Shown one piece after another: positions 12,501 to 23,500 of a DNA stretch of 64,000 nt; within the stretch, counting starts at the first letter, position 1, and every line of letters begins with the position of its first letter. Location of the stretch: assembly GCA_947462335.1 (NCBI GenBank), contig OX381710.1, positions 30,743,004-30,807,003 on the forward strand, in the 5' to 3' direction. The position numbers and the translations under genes are program-made. This DNA comes from Harmothoe impar. Lineage: Eukaryota; Annelida; Polychaeta; Phyllodocida; Polynoidae. A model generated the notes under the pieces. It was given only the letters and a program-made list of their open reading frames with translations. It was not told the DNA's origin and ran no database searches.

Positions 12501-15223
12501 CAACATTAGCTCCCAGATTATGTCACCCGCCTCTGTACAAACATGACCAGGCTGAGTCTTACCTGTAGTACAGGTATAGCCTCAGGTGAGTGTGCTGGTA
12601 GAAGGTTTACCACGCACCATGACTACAGCTTGTATATCGAGTAAACCCTTCCTTCCAATAGCAAGTTATAATGTTATCATTCAGAGGAACGTGCCTTTTT
12701 TGATATGATAAGAGGTTAGATAATGTCATGAGGAATGATATATTAAAATTCACAAAAGCAGTAAAATTCAAGTTGTCGTTTTTCCTTAGCATAAATGTTG
12801 GCTCTGCTGCTCTCAGTAATCCGATCAACCGGACTGTAGCTAAACAGCTTACAACTGAACCAGGCAGACCTCCGTGAACCTTCACCTAAAAAGACCCCAT
12901 AGCATAACAGCCAGTTCAAAAAGCAAAAAACACATCCAGGTACCATTCCTGCTTTCATATGTTACTGAGCTCATCCCTAACTGCTCCCTGAAGCACCCAC
13001 CCCACACCCCTACCCAATTAGCTCAGGCACCTCCAGTAAAGGTGAACAAGTGACAACTCGATACTATACTACTCAGGCGATCATTTCTACGTAGATTTAA
13101 ACCACAGCGGGGGGCTAAGACAAAGGAGTTCACACCTTGGTTATTTCTGTGTAGACTCACATAACCTTACAGCTGTGGTTTAAAACAGATAGACAATGGT
13201 TATCTAAGGCTAACTCAAAATATGACTACTGTAGACTGGCAGGCACCCTATAAGGGTGCCAGCCAGCTTTAATACAGTGGTTATTTTGAGTTAGCCTCTC
13301 ATAACCATAGTCTATCTATTACACAACCGCCAAACCGTGTTATGTAATCCACCCATGGCCATATTGATCTGTTGTATTGTCAATCCAAATACTGTGAAAT
13401 AGGTAAGCTGCTGTGATGTAATTAAGTGACTACTGGTATTACTCATTAGGAAGGAAAGGAAATCATTGATTTACTAGTAATCTATGCCTGGTGCATTAGT
13501 GATATATTGAATCCGGCATCTGCTGGCGAGGCCTCTTACTGTGAGGTCATTATTGTCCAAATTGGCAATATCAATTAAATCATAGACAACACCTAACCTA
13601 AGTGTCATTTACAGGCACTACATGTATCAATAAACTTTGCATCCTCCTGGTTACCCCATTTACCACCAGTTTTATAACTCACAGTGGAAACCCTTGAAGA
13701 TAACACCAGTCCCAACCCACATTTTATTGCCCTGCTAATTTTCCTAAGACATTGGCTATCCTGTCCAGCTGTGAGCTCATCAGGGCAGCCCTTTCTCGGC
13801 CTCGCCAGCAGATGCCAGATTCAGTATAGCTCCTGGTATGACTAAGTCTGGTACCCCCAAGAGTTAGCTATTAGATGATAATAAATAAATCCTGCCATTT
13901 CTACAGAAATATTTACTTTTCCACTGAGAACACAACCATCATTTCGATTGTGGCAAAACAAATATTGTGTGTTTCCGGTAACACCATGGAAAAAGCTAGG
14001 TAGGGTCGGATTTTTTTTTTTTTTTATTCAAATTTAATTTTTTATTGCTGGAATCCATTAGCTGCCTACTAAAAGTATTTGTAGGGTCCAACCAACTGGT
14101 CCAATGTTGGCAAAATATGCAAAATTTGTTAAAGTGGTACATGTTGTTATTCCTACGTCACTGCATTGCTAACAGTATAACCATTGATTAGATACCAAAT
14201 ATGCCTATATTTATTTATTTCTATCATATTTTTCATTTAAAAAAAAGGGGGGGGGGTCAAAAAAAATAAAATTAGGGTCGGCCCTGTTTAGCTAGGTGGG
14301 GTCGGGTGACCGGAAACACAGGTTTTTTTTTTATTCGGCCTTGTTTGAAGTTGCCAGTCTGGTTACTATGTTTGGAGGGAGGAAAAGCACTTTAACATAA
14401 TGAAAAAAGGGGACAACGACAATTATAAAAGCTTACCCAGGCGCATAAAGGCCAGTCGATCCATAGCAATGCATGAAAAGATTGTGTAGAGAAAAATAGG
14501 TCAACTAAGTTTATTGATCGATCAGTATTGAACAATTCCCCATGTCGCATGAAAGAGAATTATGCATTAGACTGCAAGTATGCAACCGACTGTAAATTGA
14601 AGTCTAGACGACATAAGTTCATGAAGTGTAGTTCCCACTAATTGATTACAGAGAAAATGTAGGATTTGGGTTAAATTCTATAGATTTGTTGCCATCATTA
14701 CGAAAATGCGGTAGTTATGATTTCAATATTGGCGTTACAATGAACAATTAACAATGTGATGAGTAAAATATATTTACAAAGTTTAAATTTTAAATTTTTC
14801 TCTACTTTTATTTTTCATCACCAGTCCATGTTGAAACGTTTGGAGAGTGCTAAAGCGACCAAGACCCTGCAGAAAGATGAACTCAACCGTGAACTCTTCA
14901 ACACAACCTACGTTGGCGTACCCCTCGGTGTAATCCATGCCCCGAAATCACGCACACCCGGTCGTCAGAATTCGAGTCCTTACGGCGGTCGGCCGGGTTC
15001 AGCCCCCATGTCGCGCAGGCCTCGTAGCGCCACGCGCAGTGACACGAGCAGCGTTATGTCTGATGCCACGTCAGTAGCCTCCAGCAGCAGCACCGTCAAG
15101 TCACAACGACCAGGGGCCGGGCGGGGCAGGCCTAAGAGCGCCCACACGTTTAGCGCCACTCGAACAGTTAATAGCGGCCCTAATTTCAGAGCCAAGAGAC
15201 CAGACTGGGAGTCTGGTTGGTGA
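9567..15223 (+). CDS. CFAP97: CFAP97 (hemingway) cilium- and flagellum-associated protein
   Basis: Two coding exons, 9567-10823 and 14825-15223, join in phase 0 and give 551 residues; human CFAP97 has 532. Family landmarks appear in the right order. They are an acidic N-terminal DDFFDSP, a Ser/Arg-rich low-complexity stretch, TVTDSDMTDVSP (~229-240), NFSFTNTRVKDIDRENQRL (~353-371), and EQQRIEQEN directly before the junction with SMLKRLESAK directly after it. The C-terminus is Ser/Arg/Pro-rich and ends SGW. The Drosophila member is needed for sperm axonemes, so an axonemal or ciliary role is expected. I chose the ATG at 9567 because it begins the conserved acidic segment. An in-frame ATG at 9348 would add 73 unconserved residues. 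The 4-kb intron carries several MITEs. The gene is convergent with ING. Confidence 0.92.
11456..11791. mobile_element. MITE with CAGTGTTGCCGAAA terminal inverted repeats
   Basis: A 336-bp element in the CFAP97 intron. The 14-bp ends CAGTGTTGCCGAAA (11456-11469) and TTTCGGCAACACTG (11778-11791) are perfect inverted repeats. Inside are repeated CAGGCCA and TCGGCCA words. A clean target duplication is not visible. No transposase is present, so it is non-autonomous. A diverged relative lies at about 37872-38261. Confidence 0.8.
13185..13319. repeat. Near-perfect hairpin (about 64-bp arms, tiny loop)
   Basis: 13185-13248 and 13253-13319 are near-complementary arms around the loop TATA. Both contain GGCTAACTCAAAATA or its complement, and GGCACCC/GGGTGCC at the apex. 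A second inverted pair (TTTAAACCACAGC at about 13097 and GCTGTGGTTTAAA at about 13171) lies just upstream. This looks like a foldback MITE in the CFAP97 intron. Confidence 0.7.
13968..14320. mobile_element. MITE with TGTGTTTCCGGT terminal inverted repeats
   Basis: A 353-bp stretch in the CFAP97 intron with matching ends: TGTGTTTCCGGT at 13968-13979 and its complement at 14309-14320. Subterminal GCTAGGTAGGGTCGG and its counterpart CCGACCCCACCTAGC extend the match imperfectly. The interior is A/T homopolymer-rich with no ORF. Confidence 0.65.
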
Positions 15224-15748
15224 ACAGATAGCTATCATTTGGAAATTCATATCTCTGTGATTTCCACATATACTTTATTTCTCTTGTCATCAATGTTATT
15301 TATAGGACTTTAAACTGAAAATTAACTGGTGTATCCATTATATTTTGTTTAGAGGCTTATCAGTAAATTGTGTTTGAGTTATAGTGGTCTCTTTTCTGAA
15401 GCATTCCATGTATGTGCTTCTTTCCACCAAGGTCACAACACTAAGGCCTTTGGACTTTTCTATATAGAAAACAATGTATTTTGTAGAGAAAACGATATTT
15501 CTCGGGTCTGTACCCCGTTTGGTTGATATTCCTCCATGCTGGAGCTGTAAATGTTAGATGGGGCCATCTGTATGTAGGCATGGAGGTGACAATTCCTGCT
15601 GTTAGCAGGAGATAAAACCATCCATTGACACAATTAACTTTAACCAGATTCTGTCAATACCCCAATTGAATCTCTGCAATACCCATCGTAGCCAGATTCA
15701 GTAGGTTAAAAAGAAGAGATGTAAATTGCCCATCAAATGCTGTTTGTT

Positions 15749-15754
15749 AATAAA
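15749..15754 (+). terminator. Probable CFAP97 poly(A) signal
   Basis: AATAAA lies 526 bases after the CFAP97 stop codon, and no ORF intervenes. It is the first canonical signal I found downstream. Confidence 0.45.
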
Positions 15755-17230
15755 ATTAACAAATTCGCTCCAAGGATGGGTGCGGTAAATGTCTATCAAA
15801 CGTGTGTTTAACCCTTTGAGGATGGCATCATGCATCAAGGTTTCATGTTCACTTGTCGACATGATGCACGCAGGGTAGACAAGTATACTACTCGCCGATG
15901 TTACATCATCTGCATTGGCATCCTTCAGGATTGTATCAACCCTGTAGGGTGAGGATAAAGAATGAATCCATCAACGGCGAGTTGCTACACCATGCCGACA
16001 ACATGGGGCACAGTTTATTGAAGCACTATGGTGCACTTAGCAGGTTAACATGTAACTTGAACATTGTCCTTGACTGCAGGAGGATGGAAATTAACTGCGC
16101 ATAACCAGCTATGTGATCGTTGAATCAGCTGTACATCGTTTATACATATAATATGTCCTGAATCCCCAAATACGAAAATGTGATATGTCAAAACGACTAT
16201 ATTAAGTCACCTTGCCACAGTGTGACCTACCAGGTCATGTAGGCACCTGACCATACCGTCCATGTCTTGTATGAATCTTGTGCTCCTGATATACTCTAGG
16301 TGAACTGAACACTGGAGTATTGAAAGCCTATGTATCCAGTAAACGAACGAGAATAGGTTGAGGTGTCCTCTGTTGTCATTTGAAATAGATCTATCCATAT
16401 AGTTTGTACGCCTTAGAGACTTACATTTACTCATTTTATTATTGTAAATATTTCAAGCACATATACGTTGAAGGTGATACTGGCTTCAGAGAGCCATTTC
16501 CATTAAATTTGCTGGGATCAATTTAAATAGAGGTGATATCCTTCGACAAGACAACTGTAATGTGTAATGCATGTGAACTGACTAGTAGGTCTTGGGGTGA
16601 GATTAATACATGTATAAAGATCTGAATTAGGTAGAAACATTGATACAATTAGTTTGCAGTACAAAATACTACGGGAGTAAGATGCCCAGAAATAAGAAAT
16701 ATGATAAATAGGGGAGGTTAACCATTTGGATTGCCTAAATGTACCGAGAAGGTGCGAAGAAGCTGAGAGAACATTTAAAGGGTTTAATATCTATCACAAT
16801 ATACTATTATATTATCTATATTGACAGATAAATTGAAAAATGCACATCGTTTTTGCATCTGCAAAATATAACTGTGTGATAGGAATTTAATATGGGTATA
16901 GATATGCATAACGCGGACATATTACTGGGATGTCACCACCAATTGGTGCGCTTATCGAGAGTATGTTAAAACAAGTGTGGTCATATCCGTCCTTCGTTTG
17001 GGGAGTGCACTGGTCAGGTCTTGTCATTAACTGCTGAATACTACCGTGCAACTTATTCTCCCAGATACATTCAAGAAAGACCAAGTACTACCATACAAAG
17101 CATTAAAAATATACCGAATAATCCCTCCAAGAACATAATAAAGAAAATGTGAAGTATAGTGAAATCATGTGTTGTCTGTTTTCTTTTTTAGATTGAAATC
17201 ACGGCCCTGGTTAAAGTAAACTTAATAATT

Positions 17231-17572
17231 GACTCAGGGTTACCCTGAGTCTTGTGCGACGGATTACAGTGGCTCTCTCAGCCTAAAATTTAAAACAGCT
17301 GTCATTCCTTCAAAATTGGAGCTTTTTCTCTCAATTTTGTGTCATTAGATGCATGTAGTCGCGCTTTAATCCATTTTCAAACGCTCCCCCCCTGAAAAGC
17401 ATGATTTTAATTTTGTGTCTAAAATGGTGGTAATTTGCTTCAGCATAGAGCCCTATGGGAGCCCGTAGATAACCCTTAACATTGAACATTTACATATTGA
17501 ACGGGCTCAGTGCTATCTCTATGGGAGACATTCCGCCTCGCGCCCAACACAGGGTGAGATGCTTTTTTTCAG
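17231..17572 (+). repeat. Dispersed repeat headed by a GACTCAGGG/CCCTGAGTC hairpin, copy 1
   Basis: The copy starts with the palindrome GACTCAGGGTTACCCTGAGT(C) and runs to GGTGAGATGCTTTTTTTCAG. A close copy is at 35103-35463, sharing long blocks such as TTTAAAACAGCTGTCATTCC. A diverged inverted copy lies at about 24226-24420, and another hairpin head is at 24562-24583. There is no coding content. It is probably a non-autonomous element whose ends are not fully defined. Confidence 0.75.
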
Positions 17573-17954
17573 ACCGCTCCGTCTTCCTTCTTTGCACTCC
17601 CTCCAGTATATATACTATATATCCTGTATGGTAATTTTCATATCAGCAAGGTAATTGAACACTGCCAGTTCATTTGGATTTAATTCAATACATTTTCAAT
17701 ATCTGAGGGCCAAAGAGACAACCTTAGACAACCCTGGACCTGAGAGCCCCCTAAAGCAGAGGGTGACAGAAACTCTCACTGTGCATCAGTCTGTGCTGGG
17801 TCGCTGTTGACGTTAATCATCTGTAGAACATGCCGCGCCGCGGCCGACCGACCGACACGGCGAAACAGAAACTGAGATGGTGTCGCTGCTGACGCTGCAA
17901 TCGACTCCTTTTTCGGCCGAGACGTAAAACAGCAGTTACGCGCCACTAGGCGCT

Positions 17955-18050
17955 GACGCCCACAGCCACCTGCTCGCCCAGACGCACTTGCTCGCCCAAA
18001 CTCACTGGCTCGCCCACACCCACCGGCTCGCCCACACCCACCTGCTCAGC
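17955..18050. repeat. Short tandem array, GCTCGCCCACACCCACC unit
   Basis: About five imperfect 17-18 bp units (GCTCGCCC followed by an A/C-rich tail) lie in tandem between CFAP97 and ING. On the minus strand the array is open and would read as a VGVGEPV-like repeat, but nothing supports it being coding. Confidence 0.65.
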
Positions 18051-20521
18051 TGAAATATGATAACATACTAGTGTGACGCATGATTTGAGGGTAGTTTTGA
18101 CCCAGGAATACAATCCTGCCCTCAGAATTGACAAATAATTCATTGTTCCTGAAATAAAATTTATGGATTCAGTCTTTTAGTCCAGTAATTCAATCACTTT
18201 ATCACCCTGACCCTGAGTCATTTGTGATGTTAATCACACGTTCAATTTTTCTCAAAGGTGAACTTCCAGGACTGATTTTCTACAGAAATGTATTCAATTA
18301 TCAGTGTTGCTGAAATGACCCTGGATTTTGTGATAATGCATCTTTAGGGGCGGACACAGAATTTTGAAAAAGAAACTGGCGGGGTCAACCAATACAGAAG
18401 AACTAAAAAGCACTGCGGTAGATTACCCTCCCCCTTCTAAAATTCAGACAATCATAAGCCTTTAACAACAAGTTACTTTGTGACACAAGTTTTATTCTGA
18501 TTTCACATTGTCAAGCATTGGTAGATTCAAGCTAGGAAACAATGCTGGGTTGTCCTCATTTACTTTCCTAAAAATATATACTCAATTTACATAGAAACCA
18601 TTTCATCCTATGACAGAAACATTTCATCGAGAACAGAAGCAGTTAATTTCCTACCAAGTCAGTTTGAATGTAAATATTTGGATAACAACGGGTACGATAG
18701 GAAAGATATAGCATTATCGTCATTTATTACTTAATTGAACACTGGCTTAAAACAATTTGGAAGTTACTGGCGTCAATTTCACTCTGGTTACTGTTGCAGC
18801 TGGTAAGACGCATTCCAGATATACATGATACAAGATGGAACATTTTGGATATAAATACTGTATATTCCTGTATGGTATTGTGTAGTATACTTCTAAAACC
18901 CCTCGTTTAAGCCGCACCCCCAAACTGGGGAAATCCCATAACCCGCACGGAGGGTAATACGTGGGAATTTAAGGTAGAACTGATATGAAGGTTTTACAAC
19001 TATGGATTAGTCATTGCACAACAAAATTGCCATGGATTCCTCAAACAAGAGATACAGTGTACCAGTGTTTCATAACATATTCTTTTGGTTCATGTCGACA
19101 TAGAACTTGTTGAGTTAATTTATCTGGATTAAACAAATTATTCTTTGTACAGTGGTACAAACATTTACATAAGTCACCGAGAAATATGAACCAGCCAAAG
19201 GTTGCAGGTCAAATTTCTGGAAATGATATCCACAGGGACGCCAATGCCCCTTTTTAAATTCACATGATATATCAATATCATACTGTCTACTATCTGTAAT
19301 TATTATTTTGAAAATCCAGAAGGCCAGAAGTGTACTTTTGTCTTTAATACGTTATAAATTAACGTAATAAATTAAAGTATCTTGTCACTCCATTTTGAAT
19401 ACATGCCATATAGCAAAACTCTTTCCTGTGACTATTGTCTGCATAGCAACTATTATGGCGGCGAAGATGCGGGGTAGGTTCACGAGTGCAAAAGTAGGGT
19501 TAACAGTCTGAGTCTATGTACTACATAGCCCTCCCACTCCTCCCGGCTTTGGGAGCCTACTGTGAGCAGTAGGAGAGATAGATTTACAGCTGCGCCAAAC
19601 CTGATGATACAAGGTACACGCCATCATACAAGCTATATGTTCTAGTAGAAAATGTTAAAATATATATGTAAACCGGTATATACACTTGGACATTCTGATG
19701 AACAAAATAATCTATTAAAGTTTTGATATTTCAAATAACCTCTGGCATCCTTATATTTAAAACAATAACCTATTTATAATGACATGAAAATGAACACGAT
19801 TGTTCTAATCTAAGAACTAAGTAAATTGACGGGTGTGTGGTTGATACAATTGATTGTTCACGAGAAATGTGATATAAATGCTTTGATATCCCGTAATACA
19901 TTATTATAATGTACATACAATGAGAGCAAATGTGTCATATCCTACAAAATTATTACGCGACATTTCATTACTAGCTGCAATATTTCCCTACCAGGACTGA
20001 AAGGCTGAGCTTCCGTCAAAATTATTATGAACGCATATTTAATAAATAATGCCAGTATAATGTCTAAAGGCATTGTTTGAGGCCAGAAGGGCAAGATAGT
20101 TCGATGAGGACGAGAGGCAATGCTGGTGTCATACAACCCTAAAACGGATTATGCCATAGTAAGGGGCCTAATGCCTCGAATGAGAAATCGTTCAACCATT
20201 TCTCTTGCATTATATATTGTGATAATCCTCATATAATTTCCAAAGTCCACATAAGTAGAATGAATTCCTGTAATTAACAGAAAAAGCATATGAATTTGTC
20301 TTTAAAGTTCTTCCTACGGCCCTGCGATGTAGTTTGCTCTCAGTCCTGGTGGAGTACTAACAGTGTTATTAACTCTACAACTAACGTGGCTATTTACACT
20401 ATGAACAAGTTGTGCCGTAGCAGATACAGTCACCGCTTCTATACACAAATTGGTGTAATGACAAAAATGATAGTGATTTAAACATGAAGCACACGGGAGA
20501 ACATGCAATAGAACACAAAGG

Positions 20522-23500
20522 TTATTTAATATCGGCTCGCTTGACATTTGCCTTGTCGCCTCGACATTTCGGACAATACCATTTGCCCTTGGGCTTATGT
20601 GTGAGATTTACGCAGTTGAAGTGGTACCATTCAATTGGGCAGTCATCGTTGTCGCACCCAATCATTTCTCCGTATGAAACCTGTTCGCACAGGCAGTATG
20701 TGGGCTCGTCGGGATCGATTGGCTCCAGGTTGGGTGAACGGTTGCCCTCCTTTTCTTTCTTTGCCTTGCGCTTCTTTTTCTTCTTTGGTTTTTGTTCTTT
20801 CTCCTCCTGAAATGGTACATGTACATGACTTATGATGGCAATGAGAGGCGTTTAGGCTACTTAAGGTCAATTATCAGCTTTACGGAGACTTTTTAGGAAA
20901 AAAGGGTGCGAGAGGGCGCCTTTTATTCTCTTTTCCTATTTCTGGAGGTGCAGGAGGGCCTTTTACTTTTTTTTCTAGAACATTGATGGTCTGCATGTGT
21001 ATGAAATTTATATAGATGCGCCCCTTTTTGCACATTTTTCCCCCCATAATATGAAAAAAGAAGTGCAATTCCGCACTTCTTAGAGTATGCGTGCGGTATC
21101 CGCAAAGCTGATAATCGACTTTAAGTGGCCTTACAGGGAATATCTATGGGAGGGGGTGTACTATTAAGTAGTTAAGAGACTTGACTTAATTGCCTGATGT
21201 ACCTGCGTATGGACATTGTAGTAACATAAGCATTACCGTAGAACCCCGCCTATAAGACAAATTTTATTTGGCGTTTTTATTTTCTATAAGCCGAATTTTT
21301 TTCTGTAGTTGGGGGTTCGGCTTATAGGTGGGGGTTTAATACATTAGAATAAAGAGAAAACGAATTTTAAGGCTATTTTGTATAGGACGAATTTTTTTTC
21401 TCAAGTTGGGGGTTCGGCTGATAAGTGGGGTCGTCCTATATATAGCAGGGGTTTTACGGAAATATATTCTATGTCGGATATGACAGGGTTTCATTCCGTC
21501 AAAATGGTTTCTTTCAAAAGTTGAAAGATGAATGGACAGAAGATATTTACAGAAGAAGAAAGCACACGATATGTAAGCCGTTTTCATTTACATTTACAAA
21601 CATAAGCAAACACATTCCACGTCCAAACAACATGCTATTTAACTTGTAACCATTCTAATCGATGGTAGCACTACTACAACTACTGGCTTCAACAGTCACT
21701 CCACTATTGGCACAAACTGTCCAATGCTCAGCGAACAAGCAGACAAGCGCGTTATTGTACTATAGGGACCAAGAGTTATATTCAGTGGGTCCGCCATTTC
21801 ACGTTTCGCTAGGTGAGGTACACAAGCACTAATCCGTGGACAGCCTTGTGCCCATCTTAGGAGTAAAGTGAGTAATGGATGTTTAACACCATTTCGACAA
21901 CTAAGGTCATATTCATGGCGAACGTGCCCATCTTATTCAAGGTATCTTCTGGTATTAGATCTACACAGTATCCCCAGCTATAAGGCGGCTATGGCCAAAT
22001 TTTAACTGCTTTATCAACTATCATTCCATCATAGTGCCCCTAAAGTTAGTCTTATTGACAAAGCTATTTCGTTCTTCACTCCACTCTTATGTCTAACTCT
22101 TATGTCTAATGCAAAACACACAATGGACATGTCATTCATTCTTATTTCCATCATTTTCCCAAATCCTATGTATTTGCCCATCATAGGGCCAATATGTTAA
22201 ATAAAATGTTATTCTACCCATTGAACATACACTGTGAAGACCTATGGGGGCCCCTTTCTGAGGTCCTACTGTCTATAGACAGTAGATAGATATTATAATG
22301 CTACAGTGCTTGGAACAAATATAAGTAGGATTTAGGATTTAGAAAAAAATCGTTTTATACACCCAGTTGATGAGATCAAAGAAGCAAGCGCCAGGATAAA
22401 CTGGTATACATAGCTATAAGGACCGAGAACAGACAAGCATATGGTAACAACACAAAAGCAGTCTCTTCTAGGGCTTACCGATATGACCAGTCTACTGTTC
22501 TTTGCTGACGGTCCAACGCTGTCTTGAGACCCGGACCGCACAGCCGGCTGAACAGGAGGAGTAGCATTGTTTAGCCTTTACGTGATACATTCAAACCAAC
22601 TCTTTCGCTTAACGTCTGTTGAATCAGCCTGTTTCAGTCTATTATTTTTATACGTTAGATTTTGATATTCTAAAATCACAAAAAGGAAATATTTCAATAT
22701 TTTGATTTTTTGAAGAATTTGATATTCACTATTTCTCTGATTCTATTCGAATTTTCTATACTAAACTATGAATACAAGACTGATAAAATTATATCTCTAC
22801 ATACCTTGACGGGTTTCTTTTCCTCCTCCTTGGGTTCTGTTGTCACTGTTGTGCGTTGTCTGCGTTGCCTTTTGCTTGTTGTTTTCTCCGGCTTTTCAGC
22901 TTCTGGTTGTGTCGTTGTTTTACTTTTCAGTGTAGGTTTAGGTTGAGGAACACTGACTTCTTGCTCTTGTTCCCGGGCTGCTGTTATACTCGGATCTGCA
23001 AAACCATAAACATTGCAAATTCATAATCGACACTTGAGGCGGGTATATGTCAAAAAGATTGAGGTTGCGATTGGCATCAGAAATGACTCAGGGTCGGGGG
23101 GATTTAGTAATTGATTAGGTTGATTAAAAGATCTAAGGTGTTAAATCATTTCAGGAACAATGAATTATTTGTCAATTTTGAGGGCAGAAATGTATTTCTC
23201 ACAATCTATTGGTGCCATGTGACCTTCTATTTGGTAGAGACCATTTTCGATCATTTTCTAAATAAAGAGTATTAGAATTTAATGAAACTTTCAAGTGAAA
23301 CGTTCCAATACATTACCTAGGTTTTCTAGGTCCTGCTCAAGCTGTCGTGTCCTGTTCTCGATGTGCTCCATGATCTGACCCACAAGGCCGAGCTTCTCAT
23401 CTCCAAGCTCTTGGCTGCGGATGAGGGCCCGTTGTATCTGGATGAGGGCCCGTTTCTTTGCATGTGCATCAGTTGATGTCAGGTAAATAGATTGATTATG

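Larger units (their letters stand above)
15760..20521. other. Convergent intergenic region, CFAP97 to ING
   Basis: No gene seen. It contains a dispersed repeat (17231-17572), a short tandem array (17955-18050), and a segment at 18113-18260 whose inverted relative is at about 23080-23190. Possible ING 3' end signals on the minus strand are ATTAAA at 20038-20043 and AATAAA at 18723-18728. The remainder is AT-rich unique-looking sequence. Confidence 0.5.
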
